Positions 1-12,000 of a stretch of DNA of 64,000 nucleotides are shown here, one piece after another. How positions within the stretch are numbered: position 1 is the first letter of the stretch; each line of letters opens with the position of its first letter. Origin of the DNA: Anthopleura xanthogrammica. Taxonomy: Eukaryota > Cnidaria > Anthozoa > Actiniaria > Actiniidae. The notes below the pieces were generated by a model. It had not been told where the DNA came from, ran no database searches, and worked only from the letters and a program-made list of their open reading frames with translations. A program made the position numbers and the translations under genes. The stretch lies in NCBI GenBank assembly GCA_964019055.1, contig OZ025216.1, positions 8,173,414 to 8,237,413 on the forward strand, in the 5' to 3' direction.

Positions 1-946
1 AACATAGTTTGCGTAATGCCGAGCCGGCAACCGTACCCCGGGATCATGGTAAATGATAAAAAGATCGATAGCAAGGTTGTTTGAGATGGCAACTGAAATA
101 AAGGTGGCTTGGCCGTCTGGCTAGGAAATTCGATGGATTGAAATTTAACTTTGGATGTTACCGTAAGATACATATCTTGTTGGAGCTTCAGAAATCTGTG
201 CAGCATTTCAATTGCTTTTTTTTTTTTTTGATCATATCCCAGTTCAGGTGCTATACAGGTTTTCATCGATCATGCTAGATGGCGCGCAGAGGATTCCGCA
301 GTATAAAAATGTGCATTTATTACAAAGCTTAAAAAAGTAATTGGAGCTTAGCTCTGTTGTGAGTATCCCACGCTGTGATACAACAGCCAAGCCTTAATAT
401 AAAGTTTATGCGGCCTAACGCGCGTCTTGTAAGCAGCACGTACTGCGGTAGAACCTAGTAGACAAGCAAGATGTTTGGAATCACTTCATCATTGGGAACG
501 CCAAGCCTCCCTCGGTATAGAAGTGTATATGATTCAAAGAAAAAAATTCCCATTTACATTTTTTAATGTCAGAAATTATATAATGATTATATAAGAAATA
601 AAAAAAATATATGAGAAATACTCGAAAATCTACTGGGAGGACATGCACGAAAACGGTCCATCCAATAAGCCAATTCACAGTTTAAGAATCGTTATCAGTG
701 TGCATGCGATTTTATCCTGAATTTCTCACCTTCTTTTGTTTAATTAAAACAAAAGAAGGTTTAAACAAAAGAAGGTGGGAAATTCGGGATAAAATCGCAT
801 GCGCACTGAAAACGATTCTTAAACTGTGAACTGGTTTATTTTCCAAGACTTTATAGAGCTGTTAAGTTGTAGAGCTTTATAGAGCTGTTATGTTCACATA
901 ATGGAAGACTGAAATGATTGAGTGATAACGTTTCTATTTTGTACAG
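1..946. other. 5' flanking non-coding stretch
   Basis: No convincing coding sequence is seen here. It holds a fold-back element (663-836), a short fragment around 843-892 that repeats the words 'tagagctgtta' (also the tip of a MITE family found at 32.5, 44.1 and 45.9 kb), and probably the promoter and 5' UTR of the ion-channel gene that starts at 947. I cannot place a transcription start. Confidence 0.5.
663..836. repeat. Fold-back (hairpin) element
   Basis: Left arm about 663-742 and right arm about 750-836 are near-perfect reverse complements. Both arms contain the cttcttttgtttaa/ttaaacaaaagaag core, the gcatgcgattttatcc block and the cagtttaagaatcg block. The loop is only a few bases, so the strand can form a stem of about 75 bp. 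It carries no coding sequence and looks like a palindromic non-autonomous DNA transposon. Confidence 0.8.
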
Positions 947-3900
947 ATGCATTGTCCTTGCATTTCTCTGTGGTCTGTAGTGGCGATCTGCCTCTGGGGA
1001 ATATCCTTCTCCCACTCAATAAGGTAATCCCAACACCATGGATTTAAGTTGAACTTTTTTAGTTTATATAAAAATTTTCATTTTATGTATTTTTTTCTTC
1101 ACACATCTATAAAATAAAATTTATGTAAAATGTTTAAAAAATTGTAAAAAAGTTCTTACGAGTGAATAAAAAGTTTGAAAAAAAAAGTTGAACTTGTTTC
1201 ATCGGGATACAAAAACGATTAATAATGGTAATAGAACTGAGTGGAGTGCAATTTATAATGGTAATAGAACTGAGTTGAGTGCAATTTGGGCTGAAATCGC
1301 AAGAGTGATTACAAAATTGCACGACCGCGCAGCGGGAGTGCAATTTGTTAATCACGAGTGTGATTTCTGCCCAAAATTGCAAGACACTCAGTTCTATTAC
1401 CTATTAATCATATCCATTTTGAAATCTCAATATATTCAAATACTCAACAGTTATTTAGCTTCAAAAGTGATTGGTTGACAAAATGATGCTATTAATGATT
1501 CAAAATAGTGCAATTAATGCTTTTAAAAATCACACACTTTGTAGCCAATCAGATTGCAGGATTTGCTAATGATTTCAAAATGGATATGATCATATAACTT
1601 ATAGTCTGTCTTTTCTAAAAGGACTAAAGCCAACATGACAATATCGGATACTTTAAACAATCTGCTCCAAAGCCCTCCATATGATCCAAGAGTACGTCCC
1701 AATATAGGTGGTGAGTATTACTCGATTACACCTCTGCCATGAAGCTCAAGGTTCGGACACAAGGTGCAACATTGCGCGCAATATCGCAGGCAATGTTGCT
1801 GGAGTAGGATCGTTTTCTACTTGAGCAACATTGCGTGCAACAAATTGCAACGTGTGGCATGGCCCGCAACATCGATTGCCTGCAGCATTGCGCGCAATGT
1901 TACACTGTGTGTACGTAGCTTCACATGTATAATAAACATGAATATAGGATCAGCTCTAGTGACTGACATATTGAGCCATGCAGTAATATAAGTAAACAAT
2001 GATCTATTTTCAGGACCGCCCGTGTGTGTTACCACTGGGTTTTGGATCTTATCTATTGACTCAGTTAGCGTTACCGATATGGTGTGTATAGAATATTAGA
2101 TAGTAGAGGGCCTTGGGTTATCAGTATGATTGTTAAAATTATTACTGTTGTTACCCTCGTAAAATATAGTTCATCCAACCATCCATCCATCCATCCATCC
2201 ATCCATCCATCCATCCATCCATCCATCCATCCATCCATCCATCCATCCATCCATCCATCCATCCATCCATCCATCCATCCATCCATCCATCCATCCATCC
2301 ATCCATCCATCCATCCATCCATCCATCCATCCATCCATCCATCCATCCATCCATCCATCCATCCATCCATCCATCCATCCATCCATCCATCCATCCATCC
2401 ATCCATCCATCCATCCATCCATCCATCCATCCATCCATCCATCCATCCATCCATCCATCCATCCATCCATCCATCCATCCATCCATCCATCCATCCATCC
2501 ATCCATCCATCCATCCATCCATCCATCCATCCATCCATCCATCCATCCATCCATCCATCCATCCATCCATCCATCCATCCATCCATCCATCCATCCATCC
2601 ATCCATCCATCCATCCATCCATCCATCCATCCATCCATCCATCCATCCATCCATCCATCCATCCATCCATCCATCCATCCATCCATCCATCCATCCATCC
2701 ATCCATCCATCCATCCATCCATCCATCCATCCATCCATCCATCCATCCATCCATCCATCCATCCATCCATCCATCCATCCATCCATCCATCCATCCATCC
2801 ATCCATCCATCCATCCATCCATCCATCCATCCATCCATCCATCCATCCATCCATCCATCCATCCATCCATCCATCCATCCATCCATCCATCCATCCATCC
2901 ATCCATCCATCCATCCATCCATCCATCCATCCATCCATCCATCCATCCATCCATCCATCCATCCATCCATCCATCCATCCATCCATCCATCCATCCATCC
3001 ATCCATCCATCCATCCATCCATCCATCCATCCATCCATCCATCCATCCATCCATCCATCCATCCATCCATCCATCCATCCATCCATCCATCCATCCATCC
3101 ATCCATCCATCCATCCATCCATCCATCCATCCATCCATCCATCCATCCATCCATCCATCCATCCATCCATCCATCCATCCATCCATCAATTCTTCCTTCC
3201 TTCCTTCCTTCCTTCCTTCCTTCTTTCTTTCTTTCGTTCTTTCGTTCTTTCGTTCGTTCGTTCGTTCGTTCGTTCGTTCGTTCGTTCGTTCGTTCGTTCG
3301 TTCGTTCGTTCGTTCGTTCACATTAGTTATCAACGATAATGTATGTATTTTACATGTCACGAAAGCGATGGTTCACGTTTTCCTTAGTTGCCACTGAATT
3401 TCCTGTTTTCTTCTACCTGACCAGGCATTCGGAATCGACATATTTCTGCGACAAGAATGGGTCGATGAAAGACTGGATCACGGTTTGAACAGCACGCTGT
3501 CGCTAAGCAACAAGATTTCTTACTTCAAAAATGCCAAGAAATCAAATTTTCATGAAGTGACGGCCAAGAACCTAATGATAAGGATTGGGCCAAATGGAAA
3601 AGTACATTACAATACAAGGTACTAAGCAACCATAGCTGGGACAGTGGCAGGGAATAATACATTATGTATATACGGCTTTATGGTCTGGTTATTATTATCA
3701 TGGCCGGATATCTAGGATTAGGGGGATTCGAGTAATTAAGAAGATGCTCCTTTTTAGATCGGATGTTGCATGTTGCATGTTGCATGTTGCATGTTGCATG
3801 TTGCATGTTGCATGTTGCATGTTGCATGTTGCATGTTGCATGTTGCATGTTGCATGTTGCATGTTGCATGTTGCATGTTGCATGTTGCATGTTGCATGTT

Positions 3901-6900
3901 GCATGTTGCATGTTGCATGTTGCATGTTGCATGTTGCATGTTGCATGTTGCTTACTAATTAAGCTTAATATGTACTATATTCATACGTAAATAATGTCAA
4001 CACAGAAGAAAATATGCCGAAAAAACGTGCAGACAACATTTGTGAAAATCCCATATATTTGTCAGGGGCATAGCCAAGATTTTGCCTTTGGGGGGGGGGG
4101 GGGGGGGGGCAAAACCCGTTTAACCAAAAAAACGGTCAACCAAAAAAACGGCCAACCAAAATAACGGCGAATAATGCATTTCAGGCTTAGTATGCAACAT
4201 GCGACAAAACCTTCACCAACCTTTCTTGAAATAGCTGTAGTATGATTCCCCATCCTACTATATCTAATCTAGGAGGGGAATGCACGGGCACCCTGTCACC
4301 TCCTCCGATAACTTATTATTATTTTATTCCAGGGTTTCATTGAAAGCTTCGTGCATCATGGACCTTCGTCTTTATCCATTTGATGTGCAGCACTGTCCTT
4401 TAATCATGGAAAGCTGTAAGTGAATAATTCAAGTAAACTGACTTGACTAAATTGACTAGCTGTAATTCATCCATCTATAGTGTATATTGGATACAAATAG
4501 ACCTTTTCGGCTTGGGCGTAACGTTTTCCCACTTCAGACCTCCTGTCATTCCCTAGAGTATCATTTCTTTGTTTAACGGTTGCGCATGAGAAGACACATG
4601 AATATGGATACAACTCAAACAAGGAATCTTATTCTCAAGAGAATGACACGTGTTCTGAAATGGGAAAACATTATGCCCAAGCTGAAAACATCTCCATTGC
4701 CAGAAATATGGGACATGAGCCTGCTCATCCATGCGCAATGATGCGTTTCAGCTTACAAAATAGCCGCCGAGTCTTATAGGAAATGTATGGGGAAGTCTTA
4801 TAGGAAATGTATGGGGAATATAGAGCTTCCTCTATTTACGGCGAATAGGGTTTTATTTCCTCTGAGCTCCACATCGCGACAAACAACCCTACCTACAAGC
4901 TACTAAATAAGCGTAAAATGATCATTGAATCATGCGACATATTGGTTCCCGGACTACTTGCCTTCGAAAGGCTTCGAAAGCTCTAGATTCCATACATCGT
5001 CTATAAATCTGGCCACACTTGACCCCAAAATCGTCTTATTTGAGCTCGAAAAAATTTAAAAGTAAAAGAGCTCCACCTTGATATCACCAAACGAGTGTTT
5101 AATAAATCCAAAACCGCTCAAAATAGACAGCATGCCTTCAGAATGTAGGTTCCCAAGAAGCTTGAAGTTAGGTTAAATTTTAAGCGATTCGACGCGTTGT
5201 TAGCTCGTAGTTTTCAGTTAAAAATGACAAGAAACCACAGAGAACTGCTCCAAACAGTTTCAAAATCCCCTAAATATCGCCATTTTGTTTTTACAAGCTC
5301 CTATTGACTGCTGAGATACAATAAGGAAGCTTAAAGTAACGATTTACGTTTGAAACTTGTTTCTTGTCCTTCATGGGCTTCCTGTGGTGAGGCTTATCAA
5401 CAGAAAAATAATAGTTGTTCTTTTGATTGTCAAGTAACTATATTTTGGCAAGAATTGTTTTACTAACATCATAGTTGAATATAAATATGTGCTTGGAAAC
5501 CATGTAGTTATATTTTTCCTCTAGAAAATCACTTCATTTTCATTCATGCGTAACACCGCTGACAATGTCCAATATTTCTGGCAATGTTGTACTTCTAGCG
5601 TGATCGACTAAGACAGAAACAGAGATAAGAGTTTGAACCTGAAGAATATGATAGATTGACTTGTTGTTTGGTGATTTAGATGGTTACAGTATTGATCACA
5701 TCACCTACAAATGGGAAGTGAAGGAAGGAAATGGGATGATGTTCGTTCCAAATGACATCAAAGTTCTGCCCCAGTTTCGATTGGTTGATCTTCAACTTTC
5801 TTCTCACTATACAAAATACGTTGTAGGTATGGAATATCCATGGTCAGCGGTTAACGTTATTTGACGACTAACCTTCAACTGAGAAAATGCCATCCAGGCT
5901 ATAACAGTGTTTTTTTCTTAAGTACTTTTAGTTGGCAAATAATTAGTTCTAGTTAGTTTAGTTGGATCGATCATTCAAATTATAAAAAGCTTCCTGTCAA
6001 ATTCTGAGAGAGCTAATCAACTACGGTCTAGAGGCCAAGTTACCGCTCTCCCTTCCTTAGTTTGGGCTAATTTTCCTCGCGGGATAGCGGTGCTTGGGTA
6101 GAATTAAATCTCCAGAATAGCCGTATAAGATAAAAAATAATGATAAACACGACAATCTTTTTATAAATGAACATTTAAAAAGATCAATTTAGAGAGAAAG
6201 AAATTTTGACTGCAGTAGCTGGTAACATTGGTAACTAACTTATAATTGCATTATTTTGTTGTCTTACTAGGAAACTGGTCTGGTGTGATTGCAAACTTTA
6301 CTTTTCAACGCACTCATAGTTTCTACGTTATTCATATTTACGGACCAAGCGCACTTATCGTCGCCCTTTCATGGATTTCTTTCCTGTTACCTCGGGAACA
6401 AGCACCAGCACGCGTGACTGTAGGTGTCACGTCAGTTCTGACTGAAGTCACGATACTCACCATGTCGAATCACGCCATGCCAAGGGTATGTCCTGGCTCT
6501 TCATTGCTATAGACCCTTGCACGTGACGGGTGGGCAAAACAAAGTGGTTTCGATCTTCTGAGAATTAGAACCTATTGTTTTGTCCTTCAAACTGCTGAGT
6601 TGCATTCCAACGTGCTGCAAGGGATCTATTGACTCTTTTGGCTTCAGCGTAATGTTTTCCCATTTCAGACCACGTGTCATTCTCCTGAGATTCTTTCTTT
6701 GAGTTGTATGTATATTCTCTTGCACAACCGCTAAACAAAGAAATTATACTTTGAAGAATGACGCGTGGTCTGAAATGGGAGAACATCACGTCCAAGCCGA
6801 AAAGGTCTATTATCAGACTGTTTTGAAATACGAGTAGATACGCAGAATAATAGAGCGCATGTAACAGTGTTTCTTGTATTTTAGGTGAACTATGTGAAAG

Positions 6901-7498
6901 CGATTGATAAATACCTCATCACATGTTTCCTGTTCGTGTTCGCTTCTCTGGTGGAATATTCTCTGGTTCTGGTTTTAGCCAGCAGACAACAACGACACGA
7001 GAAAAACAGGCGACAGCACATCAAACAGGTACTGATTCAGAAACATCAGATTCACTCTTCAAGGGGCGGATCGAGGTTTTGATTCAGGGAGAGGCGCAGC
7101 ATTGTACGCAACCACCGTATTACGATTAGCAATACTGAAAACTTTCATTTGGTGTTTTCTTTGTGTAGAGAAAGATAACGTCCCCCGTCATCACGAAATC
7201 AGAAAATGGTAACGTAGCAACCATACAGATGTCAGGTGACATTACGGTATTTCATCGAGGTCGAGAAAAAGTGAAGACACTACGAGAATTCCGAGGTTCT
7301 TCTAATTCAGTTGGAACTGCTGACGATAAAGATTGTAATACCGCTTGTCATGAACTCAATCAGTGCCTTTACAGGGACGAAATCGTCAACACTGTTGATG
7401 AACTTTCTCGCAAAATATTTCCCTTATCTTTTTTTCTTTTTAATTTGTACTATTGGTTTTGTGTTTTTTATTATCCTCATTTTATTATATCGAAATAA
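947..7498 (+). CDS. Cys-loop ligand-gated anion channel subunit (GABA-A/glycine receptor-like)
   Basis: Plasma-membrane pentameric channel subunit, predicted 448 aa. Exons: 947-1023, 1622-1710, 2014-2081, 3425-3618, 4333-4415, 5680-5826, 6271-6485, 6885-7028, 7169-7498; all junctions keep frame. Exon 1 gives a signal peptide. The N-terminal segment has [14 protein letters not shown] and the FLRQEW strand. The Cys-loop is [15 protein letters not shown] with 13 residues between cysteines. M1 begins [14 protein letters not shown]. The M1-M2 linker APARV matches anion-selective members. M2 is followed by VNYVKAID and M3; M4 lies in the last exon after an intracellular loop of about 75 residues. 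Two oddities: the WxPD motif of loop A is absent from an otherwise collinear exon 4, and M2 has E at 11'. The ligand cannot be called. Introns carry very large microsatellites. Confidence 0.9.
1195..1405. repeat. Fold-back element in intron 1 of the channel gene
   Basis: The words 'aataatggtaatagaactga' and 'gagtgcaattt' occur twice at the left. They are matched in reverse complement at the right by 'aattgcaagacactcagttctattacc'. The centre is also palindromic (cgcaagagtgatta...taatcacgagtg). It is a short palindromic MITE-like insertion with no coding capacity. Confidence 0.65.
1760..1905. repeat. Imperfect repeat built on a GCAACATTGCGCGCAAT motif
   Basis: Several imperfect direct and inverted copies of a 'caacattgcgcgcaatgt'-type word lie here, just downstream of exon 2 of the channel gene. 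I see no open frame. It may be a degenerate palindromic element or a small dispersed repeat. Confidence 0.5.
2179..3320. repeat. Giant compound tetranucleotide microsatellite
   Basis: An uninterrupted (CATC)n array runs from about 2179 to 3187, roughly 1,009 bp or 252 copies, with no visible variant unit. It passes into (TTCC)n, then (TTCT)n and (TTCG)n up to about 3320. It lies wholly within intron 3 of the channel gene. Its perfection implies recent expansion or an assembly product. The long open frames over it (MDGW or SIHP repeats) are artefacts of a repeat whose period, 4, gives a 12-nt coding period without stops. Confidence 0.97.
3763..3951. repeat. Heptanucleotide (TGTTGCA)n minisatellite
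   Basis: About 27 perfect copies of the 7-bp unit TGTTGCA lie in intron 4 of the channel gene. Every frame is open because 7 is not a multiple of 3 and the unit makes no stop codon. Confidence 0.95.
4496..4692. mobile_element. MITE, family B (AATAGACCTTTTCGGCTT tips)
   Basis: Terminal inverted repeats of about 55 bp: the left starts aatagaccttttcggcttgg, runs through cgttttcccacttcagacc, and is mirrored on the right by ctgaaatgggaaaacatta and cccaagctgaaaa. The internal spacer carries 'aacggttgcgcatgag'. Related copies lie at 6627-6812, 8789-8957 and 36057-36211. It is non-coding and lies in intron 5 of the channel gene. Confidence 0.8.
6509..6630. mobile_element. MITE, family A (CAGCTCAATTTGG type), diverged copy
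   Basis: The left tip 'atagacccttgcacgtgac' and right tip 'gtgctgcaagggatct' flank the core 'gagaattagaacctattgttttgtcc', shared with eight other copies in this window. It sits in intron 7 of the channel gene and abuts a family B copy. Confidence 0.75.
6627..6812. mobile_element. MITE, family B
   Basis: The left arm 'cttcagcgtaatgttttccc' plus 'atttcagaccacgtgtcatt' is mirrored at the right by 'aatgacgcgtggtctgaaat' and 'caagccgaaaaggtctatt'. The tips nearly touch the preceding family A element, so the two share or interrupt a single target. Confidence 0.8.
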
Positions 7499-8263
7499 GA
7501 GTTGTCTATATCATACATGTAAATAATTGTACGTTAAAACCAGAAGGATTGTTCATAGCTTAAGAGAGCAGGGACAGTAATTTGCTTGGTAACCCATACG
7601 AGAAAGTCTCCCGGGATACAACCGCACAGTTCCTTTGTTTGTTGATAAATTGCCAGAAATTGTGGATAGGAAGTAGCGACCTCCCAAATGAAATAGTGGC
7701 TGTAGGTCATCGTAGTCTGCAGCTTGAATGCGGTAATGGGGAATTCTGATTGTTTCTTTAGGCTGTCTGAAATAGTGTGAGCCACGTATGGTGGTAACGA
7801 TGACCTACTCATTATCATAATTTTTTAAATTAATATTTTAGTTGACCACTATATTAAAATTATAGATTATAATGACATTAACAAAATTAGAAAGTTTGAG
7901 ACAAAAATATTAAATTCTTGAGAAGTTTAAAATTTTTAAAAACACCACAACGAGGCTAGCAGTTCACTGAACACGTACAAATCTCTGTAATTTTGATTCC
8001 AAATAGCTTCACTTGAATTCAATTTATAGCTATGAAACTTTCCAAAAATACATATTTCTGCTTGCTCTTTCTGATGGTGGTGCTTATTGTTTTTAGACTA
8101 GTCATACTTATCAGTAATGGAATTGACACCTAGCGTTTGTTCTTAAGAAAATCTAACTCTGCCAACGAAGTGATGAGATTTAAAATTAGATAATTTTTTA
8201 AAAGATTTAGGTAATTTTTAGAAATCGAACGAAAAATCCTATTGGATTCAGTGTGCAGCAGCC

Positions 8264-8616
8264 AATACTCCAGTTTCACATTCGATGGAAACCGCTGTTT
8301 TTGAAGACCACAGACTCATTTGTACAGGCTTAGCCTCGTTTATAAGTCATCTATTCAAAGGCACCATTAAAAGTCCGTGGGATTGGTATTATTCAACTTG
8401 CACATTCTTTACATTACAGTTGGCTGTTGCTAATGATTTGCATAAGTCAACCGTAATGTAAAGAATGTGTAAGTTGAACAATACCAATGTTTTGAAATCC
8501 CACGGACTTTTAATGATGTCGTTGAATAGCTGACTTATAAGCGAGGCTAAGCCTGTACAAATGAGTCTGTGGTCTTCAAAAACAGCGGTTTCCATCGAAT
8601 GTGAAACTGGAGTATT
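8264..8616. repeat. Long fold-back element
   Basis: Arms about 8264-8425 and 8448-8616 are reverse complements over about 160 bp with scattered mismatches and one small indel. Shared blocks include ctccagtttcacattcgatg, aaaagtccgtgggatt and cacattctttacattac. The loop is about 22 bp. It is a non-coding palindromic transposon-like unit inserted into older element sequence. Confidence 0.85.
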
Positions 8617-8788
8617 CGTCGCGCCGACGTCGCGCCACATAATTACTCACGACTCACAATGAAACTATGTACACTTCCTTATATGGAGGGTAAACCAGTC
8701 AAACCTGTTTAGAACAAAAGAAATGACGCACTTCTGTAACAAATCAAAAACTCCTGAAACTCCTCTGTTTGTTAGCCAACTTCGTTGG

Positions 8789-8957
8789 CAATAGACCTTT
8801 TCAGCTTCGTTGTTTGTTGTGCCCATTTCAGACCATGTGATGCCATTCTTGGGAGCTGATTCTTTCATGTGTTAATAATTTAACAAAAGAACATTTCTCA
8901 AGGGAATTTCATGTGGTCTGAAATGGACAATTTGCATACGAAGCTAAAAAGGTCTAT
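8789..8957. mobile_element. MITE, family B, diverged copy
   Basis: It starts aatagaccttttcagcttcg and ends gaagctaaaaaggtctatta, with 'cccatttcagacca' mirrored by 'tggtctgaaatgg'. It is more diverged from the other copies and lies about 140 bp upstream of the POLRMT start codon. Confidence 0.75.
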
Positions 8958-9098
8958 TAGGTTTTTATTTCTGAAAGTTAATGGCGACCATATTGGCATT
9001 CGGTCTATATGATTGCTTTTACATGAAGTATATACCCTAAGTAGAGCAGCCCGCTGATTGGTACTGCAGGCTCGATAATCCAAGATGGCGGATGAACG

Positions 9099-12000
9099 AT
9101 GGCAACTTTAGTAACAGTTTTCCTGCGCTCTTGCAGTCAACACTCTAGATATTTAACGCCTGCTACTAGAAGATATGGTCTGGTGTTTACAGGTAGCCTA
9201 TTTTACGCTTTTTACTTATCACTTTAAGTCAATATGTAAGGTTTGAAAGGTGCTTGAACTTTTCAGCATGGCGAGTTGGTAGCAAATGCATTATCAGAAT
9301 CATATTAGAATATTGATTTATTGATATTTTTTTATCTTTTATAAACTATCCATCGTGTTACTTAAAATGGTCATGTTTTTGGTGGATATATTATCGTAAT
9401 GGAATTTACTAGCTTCCACGTTGGGTTGTGTCAGTCGTACGAAAACCACAGGGAACCCAAGCTAACAACTTATTATTCTCTTCGTTTACAGAAATCAACA
9501 GGTTTTATTTTAGAAAATATTCTTCAAGAGTTACTAAGACAACAAAGTCAGGCACCTCTGGCCTTACACTGAATCGTAAGAATGCTATTGAGACTAGTAT
9601 CAAACCAAAAAAAACTACAAGAAAAACAGATGGAAAGGACACCAAAAGTGATAAGATAAAAAAGAAAAATAAGGATCTATCTTTGAACAATGACAAAGAC
9701 AAAACTAAGAAACCAAAAAAGGGTAGTAAAGACTTGGCAAAAAAAGAAAATATCTTACTCAAGAATAAGAAAAAGCTATCATCCACTGCTGCAGAGTTGA
9801 AACAGAAGGATGAAAAAATGAAAGCATTAAATGGTGGAGATATTATACATGGTATTCAGCAAGATAGTAATGATTCATTAGAAGCAGAACAATACACTGA
9901 TCAAGAAGTTAAAGATATGTTAATTTCCAGTGATGATGCTACAATAACGTCAATGACAGATAGTAGATATGTAGAAGAAGAAGTTGATTTAAATAATGAC
10001 ACTGGATCCTTACCGGAGGTGTCTTCAGATAAGGAGTTTGCTGCTGGGAGAGTTGGTATGAAGTACAGAGAAGGAACTGTAGGAGCAAGACTTTATGAAG
10101 TCAGTACACTTGCTGAAATAAATGGCTTCCTTAGCTTAGGACAGGTGAGCTGGTTAAACTATGTTTACTTCTTATTACGATCAGTGATGATGCTGGGGAT
10201 TTATATCCAGGGTGGCTTATCACTGGGAGAAAATGTCTGTTAACAGATGGTTGTACTTATAAATCAGGGGCTTATAACCAGGATTCTATGGCATGTCAGA
10301 CCATGTTGCAGAAAATGGAGTGGTACATTTCAGTCAGTAATTCCACTATAACACCCAGGGCTTGAAGTAACAGCCAGTCATGGACAATGTCTGGCCAAAA
10401 TTGGAACTTGTCCAGTCAAACCTTTGCCTTGCCGGTCATTTTGACCAGTAATGTTGAGCCAGAAATGGGTTATGACCAAGCTCAACCTAATTTTGCCGGC
10501 CAGTCATCATGACCCGTGACTGACTGGCCATTATTGCAAGCCCTGACACCAATCACTTGGTTGCATGTGTTTATTAAATATAATGTGGTTTTCTTTCAGG
10601 TGCACCAAGCTCAAAAACTTTTCAATAGGTACTTAAGAATAGGTAAACATCTTGGAATTGATTCTTTCAATAAGATGCTCCATGGATGGGCTGAGCAAGG
10701 GAATCTCATGAGTGTCAAGATGACATTCAAACTCATCCAAAGTGAAGGATTGAAGCCTGATATATCCACATATGCTGCTTTATTGCACGGTTATGGCAAG
10801 TTTAATGATACTGAAAAAATAGAGGAAATAGTCAAGGAAATGGAAGAAAAGGTTTGTGACACTGAAATACATGCACTAATACATACTACACCAATCTTGT
10901 ACCAGGGCCTGCATAGCAAGCTTAAAATAGTGGGGCTATGAACCATTTTCAAAGAGCAATGATGATACCATTTTTTAATTTCCTTAGGAAATGGCCTAGG
11001 AAATGTTTGAGTGGCAATACTAAAATATTTATTGTATTAAACGTCATTAATTTGAAAGCATTAGGCAACTTATAACAGAAAATCGTCAGTGTGGCTAAAA
11101 ATGTGGCTAAAAATGTCCCCACCTCCACAGTCCCCTGAACACTGTGTAAAAAAGTTCATATTCACTTTTTTACTTGTTTAATTTTCTTTTTTATTCACAA
11201 ATCAGTAATTCCAGGAAATTATACTTTTGTGCCAACAGGAATTTCTTTCAGAACACATTTTTTACAAATGTTCATTGACTGAAAACCAAGCAAAGGGAGT
11301 TATGCATGCATTATATCTAGTGAATCCTGATTATCAGGCTACCATCCCCCCTGAGTACAGCAAAACTCACTACCCCTCCCTAGTAAAACCACTTTATGAC
11401 AACATGGCAAAAGGGATAGATGAAAAAGTGGCTCCTTTTGAGGGAAAGTTTGAGAATGAATTTAGTGAACGAGAACTCAAAGCATTGTTGGAAGAACAGC
11501 TTGCAAGAGAGCTGTGTGGAGTAACAGTCATCAAGTCCATCGAAAAAGTACAAGGGCATGACGAGGAGACGAAGAAGTTGAAGGGAATGTATGAAGAATG
11601 GAGGCAGAAATGGAAGAAAGCATTAATGGAGTTGATTGATGTAGAACTTCAAGAGATTAAGGATGGCAAATGTAAGTACAACTTTTAAGATGGGCATTCA
11701 AAGTATTCTTAGCTAGCAGAAGTGGTAGTAATTATTGCTGGTTTTGTTTGCAGTTAAGTCTTTGAGACCAAGATATGCGCCATTTTTCCAAGACTTTGAT
11801 GCAGAAGAACTAGCAGAGCTCACGTTGGATCAAGTCATCTTCTACATCAAAGGACAAATTGAGGGAGTACCACTACATAGTCTTAGTGGGGCTGTTGGAT
11901 CAGCACTGAATGCAAAGTATATCGTCAAGCAGCGAGAAAAGGCTGGCGTGTTGAAAAAAGTAAGGGACAAGTAACTGGTAGTTTATCATTTAACGATTAT

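Larger units (their letters stand above)
7499..9098. other. Intergenic stretch made largely of mobile-element remains
   Basis: It lies between the channel gene stop and the POLRMT start. From about 7790 to 8085 it is the reverse complement of the interior of the element at 58920-59323 (shared blocks such as gttgaccactatattaaaat and ttgattccaaatagcttcac). The matching far tip, 'ggcgaccatattggcattcg', reappears at about 8955-9003. The element is therefore split by later insertions: the fold-back at 8264-8616 and a family B MITE at 8789-8957. No gene is seen. The POLRMT promoter must lie in the last few hundred bases. Confidence 0.6.

Noticed and set aside
2071..3397. Long open frames of MDGW and SIHP repeats on both strands
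   Set aside because: They are produced by the (CATC)n array, which has no stop in any frame; they lie in an intron and have no plausible start context.
3678..3990. Open frames of MQHATCN and MLHVACC repeats
   Set aside because: Artefacts of the (TGTTGCA)n minisatellite.
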